Made by a program: the position numbers and the translations under genes. This document shows positions 37,667 to 45,789 of a DNA stretch of 64,000 bases, piece after piece. Numbering within the stretch: position 1 is the stretch's first letter; the number at the start of each line of letters is the position of its first letter. A model generated the notes under the pieces. That model did not search any database. It was not told where the DNA came from and saw only the letters and a list, made by a program, of their open reading frames with translations. Source of the stretch: Candidatus Krumholzibacteriia bacterium (GTDB taxonomy: Bacteria; Krumholzibacteriota; Krumholzibacteriia; WVZY01; JAKEHA01); assembly GCA_029865265.1 (NCBI GenBank), contig JAOUHG010000011.1, positions 1 through 64,000 of the forward strand, written 5' to 3'.

Positions 37667-38752
37667 ATGAACGCGTTCGTTTCGTCCATACTTTCGATCC
37701 TTGGCGAGTCCGCGCCCTACCTCATCCTCGGGTTCGCGCTGGCCGGCGTGTTGCACGTCGTGCTGGCGCGTTTCCCCGCCATCACCGCGCGCCTGACGCG
37801 CCCCGGGCGCCGCTCGGTGCTGTACGGGGCGCTCATTGGCGTTCCCATGCCGCTGTGTTCGTGCAGCGTGCTTCCCGCTGCCATGGCCCTGCGCCGCGAC
37901 GGCGCCAGCAAGGGCGCCACGGCGTCGTTCCTGGTCTCCGTGCCGGAGACCGACGTGGTTTCCATCCTGTTGACGTACGCGCTCATCGGCCCGGTGATGG
38001 CCATCTATCGCCCCATCGCCGCCGTGTTCTCCGCGCTGGGGACGGGTCTCGCGGTCGATTCCCTGTTGGACCGCAAGACGCCCGCAGCACAAGCGCCGCC
38101 GGTGGCCGACTCCTGCCACTGCGGCAACGGCACGGCCTCGACGGTGCAATCGCCGGCGCGCGATCCGTGGTGGAAGCGCGCGTTGCACTACGGATTCGTC
38201 GAGATCTTCGATGACATGATCCTGCAACTGATGCTGGGCATTGCCCTCGCGGCACTCATCGGCATGTGGCTTCCGTCGATCGACGCGAGCTCGCTGGGCG
38301 GCGGCGTCTTCTGGCAGTACCTGGTGATGGCGGCCATCGGTATCCCCCTGTATGTGTGCGCCACCGCATCGACTCCGGTCGCGGCCGGTTTCATCGCCGG
38401 GGGCATCAGCCCCGGCGCCGCCATTGTGTTCCTGCTGGCGGGACCGGCGACCAACGCGGCCGGCCTGGTGGTGTTGCGCGCGGAATTCGGGCTGCGCTTT
38501 CTGGTGACATACCTCGTGTCCATCGTCGTAACCAGCGTCGCGCTGGGTGTGGCGTTCGACGCCCTGGTCGGCTCGTTGTCACTGCCGCCGTTCGACCCGT
38601 CGTTCCACATCCACGACGGCGTGTCGCTATGGAAGATGTTGACCGTGGCGGTGTTTCTGCTCATGGCGGCGGCCAGCCTCTACCGCAAACGCTCGCTGCA
38701 GCACGCGGCATCACGCCTCAAGCGCCTGACCGAGCGAATGGCGGACCGGTGA
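37667..38752 (+). CDS. Permease of the DUF318 / SO_0444 (Cu/Zn efflux-associated) family
   Basis: This is 361 residues, with eight or more membrane segments in two halves and a His/Cys-containing linker (DSCHCGNGTA). Motifs are GVPMPLCSCSVLPAAMALRR and PETDVVSILLTYALIGPVMA in the first half, and GIPLYVCATASTPVAAGFIA and LLAGPATNAAGLVV in the second. Family members have been linked to copper and zinc efflux. The downstream metal genes support a metal role; the direction of transport is uncertain. Confidence 0.85.
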   Translation: MNAFVSSILSILGESAPYLILGFALAGVLHVVLARFPAITARLTRPGRRSVLYGALIGVPMPLCSCSVLPAAMALRRDGASKGATASFLVSVPETDVVSILLTYALIGPVMAIYRPIAAVFSALGTGLAVDSLLDRKTPAAQAPPVADSCHCGNGTASTVQSPARDPWWKRALHYGFVEIFDDMILQLMLGIALAALIGMWLPSIDASSLGGGVFWQYLVMAAIGIPLYVCATASTPVAAGFIAGGISPGAAIVFLLAGPATNAAGLVVLRAEFGLRFLVTYLVSIVVTSVALGVAFDALVGSLSLPPFDPSFHIHDGVSLWKMLTVAVFLLMAAASLYRKRSLQHAASRLKRLTERMADR

Positions 38753-38782
38753 AGCGCCCGCTTGACACGCGCCATCGGGAGG

Positions 38783-38801
38783 TGCATGCTCCGCGCATGC
38801 A
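38783..38801. promoter_or_regulatory. Inverted repeat TGCATGC-n5-GCATGCA (candidate operator)
   Basis: Perfect 7-bp arms (38783-38789 and 38795-38801) with a 5-base centre, overlapping the ATG of the small protein gene. A TTGACA at 38762-38767 lies about where a -35 would, with a poor -10 (CATGCT) overlapping the repeat. Possibly a binding site for a metal-sensing regulator. Confidence 0.35.
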
Positions 38802-39090
38802 TTCCAATTCGGCCCGTTTCGTCGCCGTCGTCCTCGCCGTCGCGTTTGTGGTGATGGGCATGGTGCACGCCACGCACGCGCACGCCGCGGACGAAGCGTC
38901 CGCCACGCACCCCGCGTGCACAACCTGTCAATTCCACGCACCCGCGGCCGGCCAAAGCGGCATCCATGGCACCGGTACCGGGCCCGGTCCCGGCACCCGC
39001 CTGCATGCACCTTCGCCCGACACCCGGGTCACCTCCACGCCGGCGCGCAAACACGCTTCGCGCGCGCCTCCCCGCCACCTCGCAATCTAG
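38797..39090 (+). CDS. Small exported His/Cys-containing protein (DUF2946-like)
   Basis: This is 97 residues. The N-terminal export segment FVAVVLAVAFVVMGMVHATH runs into a His-rich stretch (HATHAHAADEASATHPACTT) with a CxxC-type pair, CTTCQFH. The rest is Gly/Pro/His-rich and of low complexity. The pattern resembles DUF2946 and other small periplasmic metal-binding proteins. It sits 44 bases after the permease and 56 before the metal-linked outer-membrane protein. Moderately convincing as a gene. Confidence 0.55.
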   Translation: MHSNSARFVAVVLAVAFVVMGMVHATHAHAADEASATHPACTTCQFHAPAAGQSGIHGTGTGPGPGTRLHAPSPDTRVTSTPARKHASRAPPRHLAI

Positions 39091-39146
39091 TTCTCCCGAA
39101 CTTCTCTTCCGGACACAACGTCCACCCAGCGTGAGGAGGATCCGTC

Positions 39147-40244
39147 ATGAAACATGGGCGGAACGCCGCGACATGGATCGCGGGGATACTGATCGCAACC
39201 GCGGGTACGGCCCGCAGCCAGACACTCACCAATCCGGACCTGAGCGCGATCGGCGACATGCGCGTGATCGCGCGCGCGTCAGAGGCAGCCGATTCGCTGG
39301 GCCGCGAGCAACTGGAGTTCGACTTCGCCGAGCTCGAGCTCGCCCTCAACGCGTACCTAAATCCCTTCATGCGCGCGGACGTCTTCCTCGGCATCCATGG
39401 GCTCGGCCCCGACATCGAAATCGAGGAGGCGTATCTCACCGTACTGCGCGGGCTGCCGCTCTCCCTGCAACTGAGCGCGGGGGCGTACCTGCTCGATTTC
39501 GGGCGCATCAACCCCCAGCACCCGCACCAGTGGGCGTGGATCGAACGTCCGCTCATGCAGCAGACCATGCTGGGCGAAGAGGGGCTGCGCGCCGTGGGGC
39601 TGCGCGCCACAACGCTGGTGGCTGTCGGGGAGACCGCGGTAACCATCTCGGCAAGCGCTTTCAACGGCGATGCTTTCCATGAGCACGAACATGAGGCGGA
39701 CGGGGACACCCACGAGGGGGAAACGGTGAAGATCATGGGCTCGGGACGGCTTTCCGCGTTCCGCCAGATCGCCGATACCTGGTCACTGGAAGTGGCCGGC
39801 TCGTATCTGGGTGGCGTCTACGACGCAGGAGAGAACCTCGACCTGCGCATCGCCGATGCGGACGCCAAGCTGCACTGGCGACCCGATGCCTACCGTTCGC
39901 TGAATTGGATTGCCGAGTTCATGCACAGCAACCGGGAGGTCCCCGACGACAGCACCGGTGCCATTGCCACCGTGGAAGCAAACGGCATCTTCTCCTCCGC
40001 CGAGCTGCAATGGCGCCGCCGCTGGTCGGCGGGTGTCTACTACGACTGGTCCCAGAACGCCACCATCGCCGGCGTGGAGGCGACCGCCACGGGCGCCTTC
40101 CTCGCCTTCTCCCCCGCCGAGGAGACGGCACGCTTCAGTCTGGTGTACCGGCATCAGACATCGGACATGTACGCGTTCGCGGACAACAGCCTGACGCTGC
40201 AGTTCCTGTGGTCGCTCGGCCCGCACAAGCCACACACATTCTAA
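39147..40244 (+). CDS. Outer-membrane beta-barrel protein associated with zinc uptake
   Basis: This is 365 residues. A signal peptide (WIAGILIATAGTARSQ) is followed by regular amphipathic strands throughout, for example LEFDFAELELALNAYLNPFM, LSLQLSAGAYLLDFGRI and FSLVYRHQTSDMYAFADNSL with a C-terminal aromatic residue. A His/Glu-rich loop (HEHEHEADGDTHEGE) could bind zinc. GAGGAGGA precedes the start. Proteins like this are often encoded before ZnuA-type binding proteins, as here; a role as zinc-regulated outer-membrane channel or receptor is inferred. Confidence 0.78.
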   Translation: MKHGRNAATWIAGILIATAGTARSQTLTNPDLSAIGDMRVIARASEAADSLGREQLEFDFAELELALNAYLNPFMRADVFLGIHGLGPDIEIEEAYLTVLRGLPLSLQLSAGAYLLDFGRINPQHPHQWAWIERPLMQQTMLGEEGLRAVGLRATTLVAVGETAVTISASAFNGDAFHEHEHEADGDTHEGETVKIMGSGRLSAFRQIADTWSLEVAGSYLGGVYDAGENLDLRIADADAKLHWRPDAYRSLNWIAEFMHSNREVPDDSTGAIATVEANGIFSSAELQWRRRWSAGVYYDWSQNATIAGVEATATGAFLAFSPAEETARFSLVYRHQTSDMYAFADNSLTLQFLWSLGPHKPHTF

Positions 40245-40258
40245 TGAGGAGACATGCG

Positions 40259-41143
40259 ATGAAGACAACGCTCGTTTCGCTGCTCATCCTCGTGCTGGGC
40301 GCTTCCAGCGCGTCCGCCGGGGTCAAAGTGGTCACATCGACCACCGATCTGGCATCGATCACCCGGCTCGTCGGTGGCGAACTGGTGGAAGTGACTTCGC
40401 TGGCCGCGGGCAACGCGGATCCACACTTCGTGGAGGTGCTGCCCAGCTACATGATCAAGGTGAAGAAGGCGAAGCTGTACCTGCGTGCCGGCCTGGACCT
40501 GGACCGCTGGGCGCTTCCCATCATCGACGGGTCGCGCAATGCGTCGTTGCTGGTGGTGGATTGTTCCGCCAGTATCGCGCCGGTCAACCGGCCCACCGGC
40601 AAGGTGGACGCGTCCATGGGCGACGTGCACCCGCAGGGCAATCCCCACTACTGGCTCGACCCCGACAACGGGCTGATCATCGCCGCAACCATCGCGGACG
40701 CGCTCGCCCGCGTGGATCCCGAGCACGCGGATGCCTACCAGGCCGGGCTGGAGCGATTCCGCACCGAGCTCGAAGTGCACCGGACGGCGTGGCTGCAGAA
40801 GGCAAAACCGCTCGAGCACATGGAGATCGTCACCTACCACGACACATGGCCATATTTCTGCAGGGCATTCGGGGTGGACGTGATCGGGTTCATCGAGCCG
40901 TGGCCGGGAATCGAACCCACGCCGTCCCACACCGCCTCGCTGATCGAGTTGATCAAGACGCGGGGTGTGAAGATCATTGGACTGGAACCATACAAGTCGC
41001 GCCGCACGCCCGAGGCCATCGAGCGCGCGACGGGAGCAGAGATCGTCGAGCTCCCGCCTTCGGTGGGCGGGGCGCCGGGCGCGGATGACTACTTCAGCCT
41101 CTTCGACGTCCTCATCGACCGCCTGCTGGAGGGAGCAGAATAG
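40259..41143 (+). CDS. znuA: Metal (probably zinc) ABC transporter substrate-binding protein
   Basis: This is a 294-residue periplasmic binding protein of the ZnuA/TroA cluster. Signal peptide LVSLLILVLGASSASAG. Metal ligands are apparent in GNADPHFVEVLPSYM, VHPQGNPHYWLDPDN and VTYHDTWPYFCRAF, with Glu/Asp near the end. GAGGAG lies 8 bases before the ATG at 40259. It lacks the long His-rich loop of Escherichia coli ZnuA; manganese or iron specificity cannot be excluded. Followed by its permease 2 bases later. Confidence 0.88.
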   Translation: MKTTLVSLLILVLGASSASAGVKVVTSTTDLASITRLVGGELVEVTSLAAGNADPHFVEVLPSYMIKVKKAKLYLRAGLDLDRWALPIIDGSRNASLLVVDCSASIAPVNRPTGKVDASMGDVHPQGNPHYWLDPDNGLIIAATIADALARVDPEHADAYQAGLERFRTELEVHRTAWLQKAKPLEHMEIVTYHDTWPYFCRAFGVDVIGFIEPWPGIEPTPSHTASLIELIKTRGVKIIGLEPYKSRRTPEAIERATGAEIVELPPSVGGAPGADDYFSLFDVLIDRLLEGAE

Positions 41144-41145
41144 CC

Positions 41146-41967
41146 ATGCTTGAACTGCTGGGCTTTCACTTTGTGCAGCTGGCCGTGTTGACGGTGCTGG
41201 TCCTGGCGGGAATCCACGCCTACCTGGGGTATCACGTGGTCAGCCGCGACGTGATCTTCGTGGACCTGTCTCTCGCGCAGGTCTCGGCGCTGGGCGCCAC
41301 CATCGCCTTCTGCCTGGGGGTTCGCGATCCGGTGCCCGCCTATGTGATATCCCTGTTGTTCACGCTCGCCGGCGCGCTGCTGATATCCCTGTCGCGTACC
41401 CGCGACGACCGCGTTCCGCCCGAGGCCTTCATCGGCATCCTGTACGCGGCGGCGGGGTCTTTCCCGCTGCTGCTGCTCTCGCACCACGCGGAGGGGGCGG
41501 AGATGCTGCACCACATGATCGCGGGATCGCTGCTCACGGTGTCGCCGCACGAACTCATCAAGATCACCATTCTGTACGCGGTGATCGGAGCCTTCTTCTA
41601 TCGCTTCCGCCACCGCTTCAATCTGATAAGTACCGATCGCGCGGCGGCGGCGGCGAAGGGATGGAACCTGGTGTGGTGGGACTTCCTGTTCTACGCGGCC
41701 TTCGCGGTGGTGGTGACGTCGTCGGTGGCGGTGGCGGGCGTGCTGCTGGTGTTCTCGCTGCTGGTCATCCCGCCGGTGTGCGCGCTGCTGGTGACCACCA
41801 GCACCGGCCGGCGCCTCGCGCTGGGCTGGGGGGTCGCGACGGCTGGATCTCTGATCGGGGTGATCGCGTCGGTTGCATGGGACCTCCCGGCAGGGCCCAC
41901 CGTGATCACGGCGCTGGCGGGGTTGCTGGTGTTGACGGTGGCCGCGCGGCGGTTCGCGCGGCGTTGA
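41146..41967 (+). CDS. znuB: Metal (probably zinc) ABC transporter permease
   Basis: This is a 273-residue ABC-3 family permease with about eight membrane helices. Typical features are GYHVVSRDVIFVDLSLAQVS, AEMLHHMIAGSLLTVSPHEL, AVAGVLLVFSLLVIPPVCAL and a C-terminal LPAGPTVITALAGLL. Family members import zinc or manganese. No ATP-binding subunit is encoded here, so ZnuC must be elsewhere or shared. Converges on the sigma-54 activator gene with no intergenic base. Confidence 0.9.
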   Translation: MLELLGFHFVQLAVLTVLVLAGIHAYLGYHVVSRDVIFVDLSLAQVSALGATIAFCLGVRDPVPAYVISLLFTLAGALLISLSRTRDDRVPPEAFIGILYAAAGSFPLLLLSHHAEGAEMLHHMIAGSLLTVSPHELIKITILYAVIGAFFYRFRHRFNLISTDRAAAAAKGWNLVWWDFLFYAAFAVVVTSSVAVAGVLLVFSLLVIPPVCALLVTTSTGRRLALGWGVATAGSLIGVIASVAWDLPAGPTVITALAGLLVLTVAARRFARR

Positions 41968-43593
41968 TCAAGCCTCGCGGGGGGGGAGGATGCCGTACTT
42001 GTTGATCTTGGCGTGCAACTGCTGGCGGCTCAGACCGAGCGCCTCGGCCGTGCGCGACACGTTGCCACCGTGCTCGGCCAGCGCCTGGCGGAGCAGGCTC
42101 TCTTCGTAGCGCTCCATCTGCGCTTTCAGGGTGCTGCTGTCGCGCGGCGGCGGCGCGGCGCCGGCAGCCCCCAGGAATCGTTCAATCGCCCCGGCCTGGA
42201 TCACGTTGCGCTCGTCGCGGAAGTGCACGCCGAACTCGATGGCGCCCTTGAGTCCGCGCACGTTTCCCGCCCACGGGTTCGCCAGCAGGAGCGCGCGCGC
42301 ACCCGCGGAGAGCAGCGGCTGGGGAATACCGGACTCGGCGGAACTGCGCGCCAGGAAGTACTCCGCCAGGGGAATGATGTCCTCGCGGCGTTCGCGCAAG
42401 GGCGGCAGGTGGATCTGCGCTCCGTTGAGACGGCTGAACAGATCGTCACGGAACGCCCTGGATTCCACCGCCGCGGAGAGGTCCCGGTGGGTGGCGGCGA
42501 TGATGCGCACGTCGACCTTCCGGAACACGCTCTCGTCTCCAACCCGGGCCACCTCGCGGGTCTCCAGCACGCGCAGCAACTTGGGCTGCGTCGCCAGAGG
42601 CATGTCGCCGATTTCGTCCAGGAAGAGCGTCCCGCCGTCGGCCGCCTCGAACAGTCCCGGGCGATCCGCGACCGCGCCGGAGAACGCCCCCCTGACGTGG
42701 CCAAACAGGATGCTCTCGACCAGTTCGTGGGGCATGCCACTGCAGTTGACCGGGATGAAGGGACGGCCCGAGCGTGGACTCAGGCGGTGGATGGCCCGCG
42801 CGTACACTTCCTTGCCGGTCCCGGTCTCGCCGTGCATGAGGACGGTGATGTGTGACGGGGCGATCTTCTCCACCGTGGCGATGACCTCGTGCATGGCCTT
42901 GTTGCGTGTCGCCATGCCATCCCCGGTGAACTTCTGGGCCAACGGGGAATCGCGCTTCTGGTCGCGCCCCGTCCCCTTCTCCAGTTCACCGTGGTTGCGC
43001 GCGTTCTCGATGGCGAACGACGCCTGGGTCGCAAACGCACTCAACACCTGGTGGTTGTCGTCCAGCGGACGCGGGAGCATGTGCGTGCTGTCGGCGTAGA
43101 TCACGCCGATCAGTTCGTCCCGGTAGACAAGCGGCAGGCACACCGCGGCCACCAGTCCGCCCGCCTGGATGCTGTCGCTGGTCTTGAAGTCGTCCAGCAG
43201 CCGCAGGTCGGAGACGGCAAAGGGCTCGTGGGTATCCGCAACCCGGTCCCTGACCGTGTGGCTGATCTCGGGCGTGTCGCTTTCCTCCCACTTCGCCATG
43301 TCCGCGTAGCGCCCGGTGAAGGTGGAGAAACCACCATCGGGTTCGCGCAGCATGAGGAACCCGCGTTCACACCCGGTCACCTTGATGATGCCATCGACGA
43401 TCTTGTTGAGTATCCCCGTGAGATCGGAGGGGGAGGCGAGCAGGATGGCGATGTCGGCGATGATGGCGTACGAGGCGCTGGGGTCCGGCGCGGGGGCGTT
43501 CTCCGGCCCCGGCGTCCTGGTGGCGCGCCTGCGGCCCAGTTCCAGGAGCGGATCGGGCCCTCTTCCCCGGTTATTGCGGCGGTTGCTGGACAT
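41968..43593 (-). CDS. Sigma-54-dependent transcriptional activator (GAF - AAA+ - Fis)
   Basis: This is 541 residues. The N-terminal GAF domain (about 40-200; GILNKIVDGIIKVTGCERGF, LIGVIYADSTHML) is a small-molecule or signal sensor. The central AAA+ domain has Walker A GETGTGKE (255-262), Walker B GGTLFLDEIGD (320-330) and GAFSGA (302-307), the sigma-54-contacting loop, with Ser in place of the usual Thr. The C-terminal Fis-type helix-turn-helix is HGGNVSRTAEALGLSRQQLH. No receiver domain. It faces away from the peptide gene and its sigma-54 promoter at 44201, its most likely local target. Confidence 0.93.
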   Translation of the reverse strand: MSSNRRNNRGRGPDPLLELGRRRATRTPGPENAPAPDPSASYAIIADIAILLASPSDLTGILNKIVDGIIKVTGCERGFLMLREPDGGFSTFTGRYADMAKWEESDTPEISHTVRDRVADTHEPFAVSDLRLLDDFKTSDSIQAGGLVAAVCLPLVYRDELIGVIYADSTHMLPRPLDDNHQVLSAFATQASFAIENARNHGELEKGTGRDQKRDSPLAQKFTGDGMATRNKAMHEVIATVEKIAPSHITVLMHGETGTGKEVYARAIHRLSPRSGRPFIPVNCSGMPHELVESILFGHVRGAFSGAVADRPGLFEAADGGTLFLDEIGDMPLATQPKLLRVLETREVARVGDESVFRKVDVRIIAATHRDLSAAVESRAFRDDLFSRLNGAQIHLPPLRERREDIIPLAEYFLARSSAESGIPQPLLSAGARALLLANPWAGNVRGLKGAIEFGVHFRDERNVIQAGAIERFLGAAGAAPPPRDSSTLKAQMERYEESLLRQALAEHGGNVSRTAEALGLSRQQLHAKINKYGILPPREA

Positions 43594-43642
43594 CGCTCGA
43601 GCAACGATAGTAGCACATCCCGCCCGGCGGGAATCAGAGGGT

Positions 43643-43789
43643 TGTGGCCGGGAAATTGGGTCCCGGACACCGTAATGCTTTGTTAGAAGAATAGTTGCGG
43701 GCGCATTCTGTGCCCCGGCAGCGTCTCACGGCCCAACCCGGCAACCCGCCGACAGATCACCGTGTGTCGGGGACAATTTCCCGGCCACA
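43643..43789. repeat. Palindromic intergenic element (REPIN/MITE-like)
   Basis: Left arm 43643-43670 begins TGTGGCCGGGAAATTG; right arm 43764-43789 ends CAATTTCCCGGCCACA. The outer 16 bases match perfectly as inverted repeats and the inner part (GTCCCGGACAC against GTGTCGGGGAC) matches with small differences. The arms enclose 93 bases without coding potential. The arrangement is like REP doublets or small non-autonomous elements. No transposase is nearby. Confidence 0.55.
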
Positions 43790-43797
43790 TGCAAAGC

Positions 43798-43826
43798 AAA
43801 GAGCCCGCCGGGAGGCGGGCTCTTTT
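43798..43826. terminator. Bidirectional intrinsic terminator
   Basis: GAGCCCGCC (43801-43809) and GGCGGGCTC (43814-43822) pair perfectly around a 4-base loop, flanked by AAA on the left and TTTT on the right. It can work in both directions. For the minus strand it lies 150 bases beyond the stop of the small peptide gene and would end that transcript before the activator gene. Confidence 0.85.
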
Positions 43827-43909
43827 CGGCGTGGGTCTCCCCGGCTAGGGACGGTTCCCACGACGTATTCGCTTCGCACAGTTACCGCTGGGCCTCCCCT
43901 GCCGCAACA

Positions 43910-43938
43910 TTGCAGTTGCGACCGGTTTGGGCTATAAC
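43910..43938 (+). promoter_or_regulatory. Possible antisense promoter facing the small peptide gene
   Basis: TTGCAG (43910-43915), 17 bases, TATAAC (43933-43938). Transcription would start near 43945 on the plus strand and run through the region complementary to the peptide message. The -10 is good, the -35 weak. Confidence 0.3.
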
Positions 43939-43974
43939 ATCAACACGTGGGTCATGCCCCCGTTGGGACAGTGA

Positions 43975-44109
43975 CTAACGATTCCAGGTGCTGTTGCCCC
44001 AGGTGCTGTTGCCCCAGGTGCTGTTGCCCATGACACCCCAGATGCTCTTGCCGAAAATCGCGAGAACGCTGAGGATGAGGCCGAGATTCGAGAGGATCGT
44101 GTAACGCAT
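43975..44109 (-). CDS. 44-residue membrane peptide with three C-terminal GNSTW repeats
   Basis: ATG at 44109, TAG at 43975-43977. A perfect GGAGG lies 7 bases before the ATG. Residues 4-19 (TILSNLGLILSVLAIF) form one membrane helix or export signal. A short link GKSIWGVMG follows, then GNSTW three times and a final NR. The three repeats are encoded by identical 15-bp units. A sigma-54 promoter and upstream palindrome precede the gene, and a terminator follows. I know no family with this sequence. It could be a secreted or processed peptide precursor, a small membrane regulator, or a type I toxin. Confidence 0.72.
   Translation of the reverse strand: MRYTILSNLGLILSVLAIFGKSIWGVMGNSTWGNSTWGNSTWNR
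43984..44028. repeat. Three perfect 15-bp tandem repeats inside the peptide gene
   Basis: Unit CCAGGTGCTGTTGCC occurs three times without a mismatch (43984-43998, 43999-44013, 44014-44028). Being a multiple of three, copy changes would keep the frame and add or remove one five-residue GNSTW unit. Identity even at third positions suggests recent slippage or selection. Confidence 0.95.
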
Positions 44110-44200
44110 TTTCTTACCTCCGTTGGACGTTACTGGTTGCGGGCCTTAGCTGCTTGTCCTTGCCCATCGTTTCAGCGTCGGCCTTTCGGTATCCTGTTAA

Positions 44201-44216
44201 GGCAACCGGCGTACCA
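44201..44216 (-). promoter_or_regulatory. Sigma-54 (-24/-12) promoter of the small peptide gene
   Basis: Read on the minus strand the sequence is TGGTACG-CCGG-TTGCC, against the consensus TGGCACG-N4-TTGCW. The invariant GG (-25/-24) and GC (-13/-12) are present with the required 10-base separation. Predicted start at 44190, giving an 81-base leader to the ATG at 44109. The adjacent gene encodes a sigma-54 activator. Confidence 0.6.
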
Positions 44217-44322
44217 ACGGGGCACAAAGTTCCGCAAGAATCCTTAACATGTTTTATAACAACGAGTTATTCCATCGGGTTTCCCGTCACGGCGCGATGT
44301 TGCTCATGGTTCCCGCCCCCGA

Positions 44323-44342
44323 GTGTCAGGCATGCTTGACAC
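44323..44342. promoter_or_regulatory. 20-bp near-palindrome, candidate activator binding site (UAS)
   Basis: GTGTCA-x-GCATGC-x-TGACAC: every position but one symmetric pair matches. It lies at about -133 to -152 relative to the predicted sigma-54 start, the usual distance for enhancer binding by Fis-type activators. It is also 67 bases before the ATG of the divergent M16 peptidase gene and could control both. Confidence 0.5.
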
Positions 44343-44409
44343 GCCGGCGCCGCCCGGATGACCACCTCGCCTGCTATCTTGTTACGGAATAAACAGTTAG
44401 GAGTGTCAA

Positions 44410-45785
<1,376 letters not shown>

Positions 45786-45789
<4 letters not shown>

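Larger units (their letters stand above)
43594..44409. other. 816-base intergenic region with several structured elements
   Basis: No long gene is present here. From left to right it holds a 147-base inverted-repeat element (43643-43789), a bidirectional terminator (43798-43826), a weak plus-strand promoter (43910-43938), a minus-strand 44-codon gene (43975-44109) with 15-bp tandem repeats, a sigma-54 promoter (44201-44216), an AT-rich patch (about 44240-44280) and a 20-bp near-palindrome (44323-44342). Confidence 0.7.

Noticed and set aside
43984-44028. CRISPR-like repeat array
   Set aside because: The 15-bp units abut directly with no spacers and lie in frame within a small gene.
44110-44190. 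c-di-GMP (GEMM)-like riboswitch in the leader of the 44-residue peptide
   Set aside because: Pieces such as a CC-GAAA-GG loop, GACGC and CTAAGGCCC resemble the motif, but spacing and pairing do not fit and the predicted sigma-54 start would cut off part of the fold.
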